A DNA stretch of 64,000 nucleotides from Labrys wisconsinensis (GTDB lineage: Bacteria > Pseudomonadota > Alphaproteobacteria > Rhizobiales > Labraceae), in assembly GCF_030814995.1 (NCBI RefSeq), contig NZ_JAUSVX010000001.1:868001-932000 (forward strand), written 5' to 3'. Below the pieces are notes generated by a model. The model was not told the DNA's origin, made no database searches, and saw only the letters and a list, made by a program, of their open reading frames with translations. Made by a program: the position numbers and the translations under genes. Position 1 is the first letter of the stretch. Each line of letters starts with the position of its first letter. Shown here in pieces: positions 8,401 to 16,560 of this stretch.

Positions 8401-9177
8401 ATGCCCCGCCCTCTCGAGCCCATCTCCCCCGTGCTGCGCATCGGCCTGGGGATCTCCTTCTTCGTGCTGTTCGTCGCGGCCTGGGCCTGGCTCACCTTCG
8501 GCGGCCACGTCGCGCGGATCTTCCTTGCCGATCCCCTCACCATGCTGGCCGATGGCTGGCGGCTGATCGTCGAGGACAATTTCCTGCTCGACATCGCCAT
8601 CACCATCTGGCGCGTGTTCGGCGGCTTCGTCCTGGCCTCGGTGATCGCGGTGCCGCTCGGCATCATGATGGGCGCCTGGAAACCGGTTGAAGCCTTCTTC
8701 GAGCCCTTCGTCTCCTTCGCCCGCTACCTCCCGGCCTCGGCCTTCATCCCGCTGCTGATCCTCTGGGCCGGCATCGGCGAGGTCGAGAAGCTGCTGGTGA
8801 TCTTCATCGGCTCCTTCTTCCAGATCGTGCTGATGGTGGCGGTCGCCGTGGGCAACACCCGCCGCGACCTGGTGGAGGCCGCCTATACCCTCGGCTCGAC
8901 CAGCACCGGCATCGTCCGGCGGGTGATCATCCCGGCCAACGCCCCCGACATCGCCGAGACCCTGCGCCTGGTGCTCGGCTGGGCCTGGACCTATGTCATC
9001 GTCGCCGAGCTGATCGGCTCCTCCTCCGGCATCGGCTACATGATCATCAACAGCCAGTCGCGGCTGGCGACGGGGCAGATCATCTTCGGCATCATCGTCA
9101 TCGGCCTGATCGGCCTCGTCTCCGACTTCCTGTTCAAGATGCTGAACCGCGCCCTGTTCGCCTGGAGGCTGGCATGA
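8401..9177 (+). CDS. ABC transporter permease, SsuC/TauC type
   Basis: A 258-residue inner-membrane protein with about six hydrophobic segments, the first at ~12-34. The EAA loop that contacts the ATPase is DLVEAAYTLGSTSTGIVRRVIIPANAPDI near residues 158-186. It pairs with the NMT1-type binding protein upstream and overlaps the ATPase gene by 4 bp (ATGA). The ribosome site is weak. Substrate specificity is set by the binding protein and is unknown. Confidence 0.92.
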   Translation: MPRPLEPISPVLRIGLGISFFVLFVAAWAWLTFGGHVARIFLADPLTMLADGWRLIVEDNFLLDIAITIWRVFGGFVLASVIAVPLGIMMGAWKPVEAFFEPFVSFARYLPASAFIPLLILWAGIGEVEKLLVIFIGSFFQIVLMVAVAVGNTRRDLVEAAYTLGSTSTGIVRRVIIPANAPDIAETLRLVLGWAWTYVIVAELIGSSSGIGYMIINSQSRLATGQIIFGIIVIGLIGLVSDFLFKMLNRALFAWRLA

Positions 9178-9959
9178 GCCTGCTCGCCGTCCGCGACGTC
9201 ACGCGCAGCTTCCCCGCCGCCCACGGCGGCGAGCCGACCCGGGCGCTCGAGCCGATCCGCCTCGACGTCGCCCGCAACGACTTCATCACCATCCTCGGCC
9301 CCTCCGGCTGCGGCAAGTCGACCCTGCTGCGCATCATTGCCGGGCTGGACAAGCCGACCGCCGGCTCGGTGACCATCGAGGGCCGGACCGTCACCGGCCC
9401 GGGCAGCGACCGCGGCATGGTGTTCCAGTCCTACACCCTGTTCCCGTGGCTGACGGTCGCGGAGAATGTGGGCTTCGGCCTGCGCGAGAAGGGCGTGCCG
9501 CAGGCGCGCCGTGAGCAGGTCGTCGCCGAATGGCTCGACAAGGTCGGCCTCGCCGGCTTCGCCCGCCACTATCCCCGGCAATTGTCCGGCGGCATGCAGC
9601 AGCGCACCGCCATCGCCCGCGCGCTCGCCAACGAGCCGGAGATCCTGCTGCTCGACGAGCCGTTCGGCGCGCTGGACAACCAGACCCGCAGCCTGATGCA
9701 GGAATTGCTGCTCGGCATCTGGGAGCGCGAGCGCAAGACGGTCCTGTTCGTCACCCATGACATCGAGGAAGCGGTGTTCCTCGCCTCCCGCGTCGTGGTG
9801 ATGTCGGCCCGGCCGGGCCGGATCAAGGCCGAGGTGCCGGTCGACCTGCCGCATCCCCGCCACTACACGCTGAAGACCAGCCCGGACTTCTCGGCGCTGA
9901 AGGCGCGGCTGACGGAGGAGATCCGGGTGGAGGCGGTGCGGGCGGCCGCGGAGGTTTGA
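9174..9959 (+). CDS. ABC transporter ATPase, SsuB/TauB type
   Basis: A 261-residue nucleotide-binding subunit: Walker A GPSGCGKST (~43-51), Q-loop VFQSYTLFPW, signature LSGGMQQRTAIARAL, Walker B ILLLDEPFGALD and switch His in FVTHDIEEAVFLA. It energises the NMT1-type importer encoded just upstream, which it overlaps by 4 bp. It ends the operon; a family B repeat follows and then a convergent regulator gene. Confidence 0.95.
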   Translation: MSLLAVRDVTRSFPAAHGGEPTRALEPIRLDVARNDFITILGPSGCGKSTLLRIIAGLDKPTAGSVTIEGRTVTGPGSDRGMVFQSYTLFPWLTVAENVGFGLREKGVPQARREQVVAEWLDKVGLAGFARHYPRQLSGGMQQRTAIARALANEPEILLLDEPFGALDNQTRSLMQELLLGIWERERKTVLFVTHDIEEAVFLASRVVVMSARPGRIKAEVPVDLPHPRHYTLKTSPDFSALKARLTEEIRVEAVRAAAEV

Positions 9960-10019
9960 GCGGGGCGATGCGGAAGTGCTGGCCCTATGACGCGCCCCTC
10001 GTCGATGAGCGCGCGACGC

Positions 10020-10195
10020 CTGCCGCTCCCCTCCCCCTTGCGGGGGAGGGGTAAGGGGCTGGGGGTCCACCAGGACAGAGCGCGACGCCGGTCTACGAGC
10101 TTTGCACTCGATTTTCTACCCGTCGAGGCGGGCGTCACGACCCCCACCCCGTACCCCTCCCCGCAAGGGAGGGGAGTGGCTGGCGTCGAGCTCGA
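10020..10195. repeat. Family B palindromic repeat, copy 1
   Basis: A left unit (about 10022-10070, CCCTCCCCCTTGCGGGGGAG then a run of G-rich bases ending TGGGGGTCC) and its approximate reverse complement (about 10137-10194) flank a ~65-bp variable centre. The element lies between the convergent ATPase and HxlR genes. Five more copies occur in this window. The stem could fold in RNA from either strand. No U-tract follows, so it is not a classic intrinsic terminator. Confidence 0.88.
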
Positions 10196-10246
10196 CACAG
10201 TTCTACGGCAACGCCGTCCACCCCCGACGCCCGTCACGACGCAGCC

Positions 10247-10663
10247 TCAGTCCCGATCCTCGACGCTCGCCTCGGGCCCCGGCTCCGGAGCCGGCACCTC
10301 GCCGCGCTGCGCGGCCCAGGTCAGCAGGGCGTCGAGCGCCGGGCACAGGGCCTGTCCCCACGCCGTCAGCCCATACTCGACCTTGGGCGGCACCTGGTGG
10401 TGGACGATGCGGCGCACGATGCCGTCCTTCTCCATCTGCCGGAGCTGCTGGATCAGCATCTTCTGCGAGACGGCGGGAATCGCCCGCTCCAGGTCGGAGA
10501 AGCGCAGGATGCGGCCGCCGAAGAGGTGGAACAGGATCACCAGCTTCCAGCGGCCCTCCAGCAGCTTCAGCGCCTGCTCGACGCCTTCCGCGGCCGTTTC
10601 GCGCGTATAGCCGTGGTCCTTACTTTCTGGTGTGTACCTTACTTTTTCGTGCGTTCTTGTCAT
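10247..10663 (-). CDS. HxlR family transcriptional regulator
   Basis: A 138-residue winged-helix regulator. The core EGVEQALKLLEGRWKLVILFHLFGG...LRFSDLERAIPAVSQKMLIQQLRQMEKDG is the HxlR/MarR-like fold, though the usual N-terminal cysteine is absent. It is divergent from a SnoaL-like gene (55 bp gap), which it probably represses. The first ~20 codons (10600-10663) use A/T-rich codons unlike the rest and contain two CCTTACTTT repeats (on the + strand), so the true start may be further in or the operator may overlap the coding start. The C-terminal tail is acidic and proline-rich. Confidence 0.88.
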   Translation of the reverse strand: MTRTHEKVRYTPESKDHGYTRETAAEGVEQALKLLEGRWKLVILFHLFGGRILRFSDLERAIPAVSQKMLIQQLRQMEKDGIVRRIVHHQVPPKVEYGLTAWGQALCPALDALLTWAAQRGEVPAPEPGPEASVEDRD

Positions 10664-10673
10664 TTGGTAAGGT
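10618..10673. promoter_or_regulatory. Candidate HxlR operator/promoter
   Basis: Direct repeats CCTTACTTT at 10618-10626 and 10637-10645 and an inverted pair ACCTTAC (10636-10642) / GTAAGGT (10667-10673) lie around the start of the regulator and upstream of the SnoaL-like gene at 10719. The A/T-rich sequence stands out from its surroundings. Autoregulation is the simplest reading. Confidence 0.5.
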
Positions 10674-10718
10674 TAGGGCGATCTCTGTCGTGACGCAACG
10701 CCGAGGAGAGGTCCCGTC

Positions 10719-11045
10719 ATGACGATCACCCTGCCGAAGCCGATCGCGACCTATTTCGCCGCCGATAGAGCCGACAGCGACGCCATTGCCCGCTGCTTCT
10801 CCGAAGACGCCGTCGTGGTCGACGAGCGACACACCCATGCCGGGCGCGATGCCATCCGCCGCTGGAAGACGGAGGCCGCGACCAAATACGACTATGTCAG
10901 CGAGCCCGTGGCCGTCGCCCGCGAGGGCGACCGGACCATCGTCACCAGCCGTGTCACCGGCAATTTCCCGGGCAGCCCCATCGAGCTGCGCTATGCCTTC
11001 GTCCTCGACGGCGATGCCATCGCACGGCTCGAGATCGTGCCGTGA
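10719..11045 (+). CDS. SnoaL-like / NTF2-fold protein
   Basis: A 108-residue single-domain protein with the cone-shaped NTF2 pattern: an N-terminal helix pair (YFAADRADSDAIARCFSEDAVVVDE) then HAGRDAIRRWKTE and a beta sheet. Relatives include ketosteroid-isomerase-like enzymes and many proteins with no known reaction. AGGAGAGG precedes the ATG. It is divergent from the HxlR gene, a common pairing in which the regulator senses a reactive or aromatic compound. Function cannot be said from sequence. Confidence 0.82.
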   Translation: MTITLPKPIATYFAADRADSDAIARCFSEDAVVVDERHTHAGRDAIRRWKTEAATKYDYVSEPVAVAREGDRTIVTSRVTGNFPGSPIELRYAFVLDGDAIARLEIVP

Positions 11046-11058
11046 GCTTCGCCCTCCG

Positions 11059-11853
11059 TCACGCCCCCGCCTCCGGCAGGATCGCCGTTGCCATTTCCGG
11101 CAGGAGCTGGCCGCCGTCGACCACGATGCTCTGGCCGGTGATGTAGGCGGCCTCGTCGGAGGCGAGGAAGCGCACGGCATGGGCCACGTCCTCAGGCGTG
11201 CCGAGGCGGCGCAGCGGCACGGCGGCACGCTGGGCCTCGACGAAGCTTCGCGGCTGGTGCTCCAGCACGCCCTCGGTCAGGATGTTGCCGGGCTCGACCG
11301 CGTTCAGCGTGACGTTCCAGGGCGCGAATTCCAGCGCGGCGGTGCGCATGAAGCCGAGGATGCCGGCCTTGGTGGCGGCATAATGGGCATAGCCCGGCGA
11401 GGACACGCGGGCGCCGGTGATCGAGGACAGGAAGATCACCCGGCCGCCGCGCCGGCGCTGGAAATGCGGCAGGCAGGCCTGCGCCAGCAGGAAGGGGCCG
11501 CGCAGGTTCACCGCCATCACCGCGTCCCATTCCTCGGGCGCGATCGCCGATATCGGCGTGTTGGGATAGATCGCAGCATTGGCGACGGCGATGTCGAGCC
11601 GGCCATGCTCGGCCGCGATTCCCCCCACCACGCGCGGCACGGCCGCCTCGTCGCGCATGTCCATGCTTCGATACGAGGCCGGCAGGCCCCCGGACCGAAG
11701 CTCGGCGGCGGCGCGCTCGCCCTCCGCGTCCATGATGCCGGTGAGGACGACATGGGCGCCGGCGCGCGCCAGCTCGGCGGCGATGCCGAGGCCGATGCCG
11801 CGTTGCGCCCCGGTGACGACGGCGACCTTGCCGGACAAGTCGAAGCCACTCAT
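11059..11853 (-). CDS. Short-chain dehydrogenase/reductase
   Basis: A 264-residue classical SDR: cofactor motif TGAQRGIG (~14-21), NNAG equivalent VANAAIYPN, catalytic Ser in FLSSITG and YxxxK in YAHYAATKAG, with a C-terminal YITGQSIVVDGG. Likely oxidises a sugar or polyol with NAD(P)+. Its ATG at 11853 overlaps the stop of the upstream GH4 gene by 4 bp, so the two are translationally coupled and probably act on the same carbohydrate. Confidence 0.9.
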   Translation of the reverse strand: MSGFDLSGKVAVVTGAQRGIGLGIAAELARAGAHVVLTGIMDAEGERAAAELRSGGLPASYRSMDMRDEAAVPRVVGGIAAEHGRLDIAVANAAIYPNTPISAIAPEEWDAVMAVNLRGPFLLAQACLPHFQRRRGGRVIFLSSITGARVSSPGYAHYAATKAGILGFMRTAALEFAPWNVTLNAVEPGNILTEGVLEHQPRSFVEAQRAAVPLRRLGTPEDVAHAVRFLASDEAAYITGQSIVVDGGQLLPEMATAILPEAGA

Positions 11854-13184
11854 GCCGCGGCCCGGGCGAAGACCGGCAGCAGCGGGCCGTGCGCCTCGAT
11901 CAGGGCATCGACCAGCGCCTCGATCTCGGCGAGCGACAGCTCGGCCGCCGTGTGCGGGTCCATGGCGGCGGCGTGATAGATGTGCTCGCGCCGCCCGGTG
12001 AGGGCGGCCGTCACCGCCAGCTCCTGGACGTTGATGTTGCTGCGCATGATGGCGGCGAGCTGCACCGGCACGCGGCCGAGGCGCAGGGGCTGGATGCCGT
12101 TGCGGTCGACATGGCAGGCGACCTCCACCGCCGCCTCGGCCGGCAGGTTCTCGATCAGGCCGGCATTGCGGACATTGCCGTAGATCAGGCTCGGCGTGCC
12201 GGTCACGCAGGAATGGATGATGGCCGCCGCATATTCGCGGCTGCGGCAGACCTCGATCGGGCGGCTCTCGTCCTCCAGCTCCTGGCGCAGGTGGTGCCAC
12301 GTGGCGACCTGGCGCTCGCAGCGCGTGATGTATTCGTCGAGCGGCAGCTGGAATTCCTGAAGCAAGTCCTCGCGCCCGCGCTTGATGAACCATGGCGTGT
12401 ATTCGGAGAAATGGATCGAGCTTTCGGTGACGAAATGGCCGAAGCGCTTCATCACCTCGAAGCGCACCGCCTCGTTGGGCGGGAAAGTGCCGTCCGCCGC
12501 GATCGCACGCAGCCGGGGGTAGAGGTCGACGCGGCTGCCGTCGGCGAGGCGCTTCTCGAACTTGAGGAAGAAGGCGACATGGTTGAGGCCGGCGCAGGTA
12601 TAGTCGATGTCGGCGATGTCCTCGCCGAGCGTGCGCGCCAGGAACTGCGAGGTGTCCTGCACGGAATGGCACAGGCCGACATAGCGGATGTCGGGATAGG
12701 CCTCGCCCATGGCCCAGCTGATCATCGCCATCGGGTTGACGTAGTTCATCATCAAGGCCTGCGGGCAGTGCCGGCGCATGTCCTCGGCGATGTCGAACAC
12801 CACCGGAATGGTGCGCAAAGCGCGGAAGATGCCGCCGATGCCGAGCGTGTCGGCGATGGTCTGGCGCAGGCCGAAGCGCTTCGGCACCTCGAAATCGGTG
12901 ACGGTCGCCGGCCGGTAGCCGCCGACCTGCATCATCAGGATGACGAAGTCCGCCCCTTCGAGCGCGGCGGCGCGGTCGAGCGTGGCGACGAGGTTGACCT
13001 GACCGGCGAGGCCGAGGGCGCGGCAGATGCGGCGCGCCATCACCTCGGAGGTGGCGAGGCGCTCGGGGTCGATGTCGTAGAGCGCGATCTCGCAGTGCGA
13101 CAGGGCCTCGTTGCTCAGGACGTCGCTCAGGATGGCGCGAGCGAACACCGTGCTTCCCGCACCGACGAGACAGATCTTGGGCAT
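11850..13184 (-). CDS. Glycoside hydrolase family 4 (alpha-galactosidase/6-phospho-glycosidase type)
   Basis: A 444-residue GH4 enzyme. The NAD-binding N-terminus is KICLVGAGSTVFARAILSD; the DIADTLGIGG-like region is QTIADTLGIGGIFRALRT, the metal-binding cysteine-histidine is in YVGLCHSVQ (~170), and GLNHVAFF supplies the next His. GH4 enzymes cleave alpha- or beta-glycosides by an NAD+- and Mn2+-dependent oxidation-elimination route. The CHSVQ form is that of MelA-like alpha-galactosidases acting on non-phosphorylated sugars. A GGGAGGA ribosome site precedes the start. Divergent from an AraC regulator with a CUT1 importer beyond, which fits uptake and hydrolysis of an oligosaccharide. Confidence 0.9.
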   Translation of the reverse strand: MPKICLVGAGSTVFARAILSDVLSNEALSHCEIALYDIDPERLATSEVMARRICRALGLAGQVNLVATLDRAAALEGADFVILMMQVGGYRPATVTDFEVPKRFGLRQTIADTLGIGGIFRALRTIPVVFDIAEDMRRHCPQALMMNYVNPMAMISWAMGEAYPDIRYVGLCHSVQDTSQFLARTLGEDIADIDYTCAGLNHVAFFLKFEKRLADGSRVDLYPRLRAIAADGTFPPNEAVRFEVMKRFGHFVTESSIHFSEYTPWFIKRGREDLLQEFQLPLDEYITRCERQVATWHHLRQELEDESRPIEVCRSREYAAAIIHSCVTGTPSLIYGNVRNAGLIENLPAEAAVEVACHVDRNGIQPLRLGRVPVQLAAIMRSNINVQELAVTAALTGRREHIYHAAAMDPHTAAELSLAEIEALVDALIEAHGPLLPVFARAAA

Positions 13185-13340
13185 GGCGGGTCCTCCCTTC
13201 CCTGAGTTTGGCGCCGACGGCGCAAGCTTTGTCTTGCCATCGGAAAACAGAAAATGCTTGCTTGAATGTCCGTGTTATTTCCGGATTTTAAGTGAGGCGT
13301 GACCGCCGGCATCCGGACGCGGCCCGCCACGAGGACGCCG
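13185..13340. promoter_or_regulatory. Divergent promoter region GH4 operon / araC
   Basis: This short A/T-richer gap (roughly 13215-13290) contains poly-A/T stretches and repeated GCTTG motifs (ATGCTTGCTTGAATG) between two divergent genes. It is the obvious binding region for the AraC protein. No exact promoter is claimed. Confidence 0.5.
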
Positions 13341-14216
13341 ATGCGCCAGCTCGATCCGCACCAGACCGGGAACCGCTTCCTCAAGCCCGACGAGTTCCTG
13401 GCCGAGACGCACGTGGTCGAGCCCATGCCGGCGGCGCACTGGCACGACCATGTCGAGCTCAACGTCATCACCCATGGCGGCATGACCTACCTGATCAACG
13501 GCAAGCAGGTCCGGCTGCAGGAGGGCGCGATCTACAGCTTCTGGGCGGCGGTGCCGCACCAGGTCATCTCCGCCGTCGATGGCACGGTGCTGGTCTGCGT
13601 CTACGTGCCCTTCGCCGACCTCCTGTCGCTCGCCGTCTCCAGCGACTTCAAGAACGACCTGATGACCGGCCATGTCCTGACCGCGCCGTCGGTCGATCCG
13701 GCCGACGCGCTGATGGTGGCGCGCTGGGCGCGGGACTGGGACGGCGCCGGCGAGCTCGTCGCCGACATCCTGCGCGACGAGGTCCGCCTGCGGGTGCGCC
13801 GGCTGGCCGCCGACCAGCGGCGGGCCGACACGGTGGAGGGCGGATTCGACGGCGACCACCGGCGCAACGCCACCCATGTCGCCGACCGGCGGGCGATCGC
13901 CCGGGTGCAGGAGATGACGAGCTTCATCAACGCCGAGTTCTCAAGGCCCATCAACGTGACCGACGTCGCCCGCGTCGGCGGCCTGCATCCCACCAACGCC
14001 ACGGCGACCTTCCAGAGGGTGCTCGGCCAGTCGATTGCGCAATATCTGCGCCAGCGGCGGCTCAACCATGCCCAGAAGCTGCTGGCCGACACGGACATGG
14101 CGATCATCGAGGTGGCCTTCGAGAGCGGCCACGGATCGCTGAGCCGCTTCTACGATGCCTTCCAGCGCCAGTTGAGCTGCACGCCCCGGGATTATCGCCG
14201 GCGCTTCCGCGACTGA
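13341..14216 (+). CDS. AraC family regulator with cupin domain
   Basis: A ~291-residue regulator. The N-terminal cupin has AAHWHDHVELNVITHGGMTYLINGKQ and sensing of a sugar is likely. The C-terminal double HTH begins around QEMTSFINAEFSRPINVTDVARVGGLHPTNATATFQRVLGQS and ends FESGHGSLSRFYDAFQRQLSCTPRDYRRRF. The ATG at 13341 has GAGG 8 bp upstream and is preferred; a GTG at 13299 would add 14 residues. It likely controls both the divergent GH4-SDR pair and the CUT1 importer downstream. Confidence 0.88.
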   Translation: MRQLDPHQTGNRFLKPDEFLAETHVVEPMPAAHWHDHVELNVITHGGMTYLINGKQVRLQEGAIYSFWAAVPHQVISAVDGTVLVCVYVPFADLLSLAVSSDFKNDLMTGHVLTAPSVDPADALMVARWARDWDGAGELVADILRDEVRLRVRRLAADQRRADTVEGGFDGDHRRNATHVADRRAIARVQEMTSFINAEFSRPINVTDVARVGGLHPTNATATFQRVLGQSIAQYLRQRRLNHAQKLLADTDMAIIEVAFESGHGSLSRFYDAFQRQLSCTPRDYRRRFRD

Positions 14217-14374
14217 CGGCCGAGCGCGGGCGCTGAAAAAGCTGAAGACTTGCGACGAAACCGGCAAGAATATCAGGATTTCCAGCGATAGCGTCGCAAC
14301 GACCAGCCTGTGCTGGCGCACCCGCAAGCACGACAAGAAGGGACGACGGTCCCCGCCTGCCAGAGGAGAAAGAG

Positions 14375-15643
14375 ATGCATCTCACCCGATCGCGGCTGAT
14401 TCCAGCCCTTGCCGCCGCCTTCCTGACCACGACCAGCGCGATCGCGCTGGCGGACGATGCCAAGCCCTTTGCCGGACAATCGATCTCGGTGCTGCTGCCG
14501 TCCCCGCAGGATGCGACCATGGCGGCCGACTTCGAGAAGGCCACTGGCATCAAGCTCGACCTGCAGACCGCGTCCTGGGACGACGTCTCGGTCAAGGTCT
14601 CCACCGCCCTGCTGGCCGGCACGGCGCCCGCCGACGTGACCGAGTTCGACTGGTCCTGGACCGGGCAGTTCGCGGCCACGGGCTGGTACCTGCCGCTCAA
14701 CGACATCGTCGACAAGGCGACGGTCGAGGACATCAAGGGCTCGACCATCTTCACCGTCAACGGCAACCTGCTGGCCGTGCCCTACACCAACGACTTCCGC
14801 GTCATGCTGGTCAACAAGAAGCATTTCGCGGACGCGGGCGTCACCACGATGCCGAAGACGCTGGACGAGCTCGTGGCCGCGGCCAAGGCCGTCAAGGCCA
14901 AGGGCATCGTCAAATACCCGATCGGCCTGCCGCTGTCGGCGACCGAGGGCGCCTCGACGAGCTGGTACCTCCTCACCAAGGCCTTCGGCGGCGACCTGTT
15001 CGACAAGGACATGAAGCCCCTGTTCACGGCGCCGGATTCGGCAGGCCATAAGGCCATGGCCTTCGAGCTGATGCTGCTGAAGGAGGGCCTGGTCGATCCG
15101 GCCTCGACCGGGCTCAAGGACTCGGAGATCAACGAGGCCGTCTTCGGCAAGGGCCTGACCAGCATCATGATCAGCGGCGAGCCCGGCCGCCTCGGCGCCT
15201 TCAACGACCCGGCGAACTCGCCGGTCGCCGGCCAGGTCGAGGCCATCCCGGTGGCGACCGCCAGCGGCAAGACGCGCAGCTTCGGCCTGCTGGAGGGCCT
15301 CGGCATCCCCAAGAACGCCGCCAATCCGGAAGCCGCCAAGGTCTTCGTCAAGTGGATGACGACCCGGGAGTTCCAGATCCACAACTACGGCAACGGCGTG
15401 CTGCCGACGCGCACCTCCGCGCTGGCCGACCTGCAGCAGCAGGGCAAGCTGGTGAGCGGCGCGGCGCTGGTGGAGCAGGCGCCGACGGTCGAGGCCCTGT
15501 TCCCGGCGGGCACGCCGACCTGGTATCCGCAATTCTCGCTGGCCGTGAACACGTCCATCAACAGCGCGGCCAAGGGTGAGATCACGGTGGACCAGGCCAT
15601 GCAGCGCATCGCCGACGCCGCCGCCGAAGCCATGAAGCAGTGA
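14375..15643 (+). CDS. Sugar ABC transporter substrate-binding protein (CUT1)
   Basis: A 422-residue periplasmic binding protein of solute-binding family 1. Signal peptide about 1-27 ending ALADD. The mature protein has SISVLLPSPQDATMAADFEKATGIKLDLQ and later an aromatic-rich sugar site region (DWSWTGQFAATGWYLPL). A GAGGAGAAAGAG site precedes the ATG. Its stop overlaps the permease start by 4 bp, the only importer here with a visible binding protein and no hairpin after it. Likely binds an alpha-galactoside or other oligosaccharide, judging from the GH4 neighbour. Confidence 0.92.
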   Translation: MHLTRSRLIPALAAAFLTTTSAIALADDAKPFAGQSISVLLPSPQDATMAADFEKATGIKLDLQTASWDDVSVKVSTALLAGTAPADVTEFDWSWTGQFAATGWYLPLNDIVDKATVEDIKGSTIFTVNGNLLAVPYTNDFRVMLVNKKHFADAGVTTMPKTLDELVAAAKAVKAKGIVKYPIGLPLSATEGASTSWYLLTKAFGGDLFDKDMKPLFTAPDSAGHKAMAFELMLLKEGLVDPASTGLKDSEINEAVFGKGLTSIMISGEPGRLGAFNDPANSPVAGQVEAIPVATASGKTRSFGLLEGLGIPKNAANPEAAKVFVKWMTTREFQIHNYGNGVLPTRTSALADLQQQGKLVSGAALVEQAPTVEALFPAGTPTWYPQFSLAVNTSINSAAKGEITVDQAMQRIADAAAEAMKQ

Positions 15644-16560
15644 CGTCGGAGGCGGCCCCCGCGCTTGCGCGGCGCGGTCACGGGGCGGGAGGGGACTCCG
15701 GCCTCGTGACCGGCCTCCTCCTGGTGCTGCCCATCGTGCTGACCATGGGCGGGCTGGTGTTCTATCCCTTGGCTAGCACGGCCTGGGACAGCCTGCACCG
15801 CGTCAATCCGATGCAGCCGGGCACGCCCTTCGTCGGCCTCGCCAACTACACGCGCATGTTCGGCGACCGGGAGGTCGGGCAGGCCTGGCTCAACACCTTC
15901 AAGTACGTCTTCCTCGCCGTATCGGCCGAGACGGTGTTCGGCGTGCTGGCCGCCTCCCTGATCAACCAGGTGAAGCGCGGCCGCCAATGGGTGCTGGCCG
16001 CCGTCGTGCTGCCCTGGGCCCTGCCCGGCGTCGTCAGCGGCGTCATCTGGCAGTGGATCTTCGCGCCGGGACCCGGCCTGCTCAACGGGCTCCTCCTGCT
16101 CATGGGCTTCGACTTCGAGGGCCATGTCTGGTTCAACGACAGCACCAGCGCCATGCTGGCGGTCACCATTGTGCATGTCTGGCGGATGATGCCGCTGACC
16201 ATCGTCATCGTGCTGGCCGCCATGCAGGGTATCCCGGCGGAGCTCTACGAGGCGGCGCGCATGGACGGGGCCACGCGCCTGGGCATGTTCCGCCTGATCA
16301 CGCTGCCGCTGACGCGCGGCGCCATCGCCGTGGCGATGACCAATGCCACCGTCTCGGCCTTCAACCTGTTCGACGAAGCCTTCGTGCTGGCGCGCAACAG
16401 CCTGGAGACGCGGCCGATCCTGATGCAGATCTATCTCGAGGCCTTCAAGAAGTTCAACTTCTCCTATGGCATGGCGCTGTCGCTGATGGTGACCTTCGTG
16501 TCCCTGGCCGTCTCGCTCGGCTATGTCCTGCGCATCCACCGCTCGACGAGGCTGGACTGA
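15640..16560 (+). CDS. Sugar ABC permease, MalF/UgpA type
   Basis: A 306-residue membrane protein with about six transmembrane segments and the EAA loop ELYEAARMDGATRLGMFRLITLPLTRGAI near 203-231. GTG start overlapping the binding-protein stop. Its 3' end abuts the next permease (TGATG). Together they form the membrane channel of a CUT1 importer. Confidence 0.93.
   Translation: MTSEAAPALARRGHGAGGDSGLVTGLLLVLPIVLTMGGLVFYPLASTAWDSLHRVNPMQPGTPFVGLANYTRMFGDREVGQAWLNTFKYVFLAVSAETVFGVLAASLINQVKRGRQWVLAAVVLPWALPGVVSGVIWQWIFAPGPGLLNGLLLLMGFDFEGHVWFNDSTSAMLAVTIVHVWRMMPLTIVIVLAAMQGIPAELYEAARMDGATRLGMFRLITLPLTRGAIAVAMTNATVSAFNLFDEAFVLARNSLETRPILMQIYLEAFKKFNFSYGMALSLMVTFVSLAVSLGYVLRIHRSTRLD

Noticed and set aside
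8241-8690. Open frames across the 8.2-8.4 kb gap
   Set aside because: They translate the family A repeat units; similar peptides appear wherever the repeat occurs.
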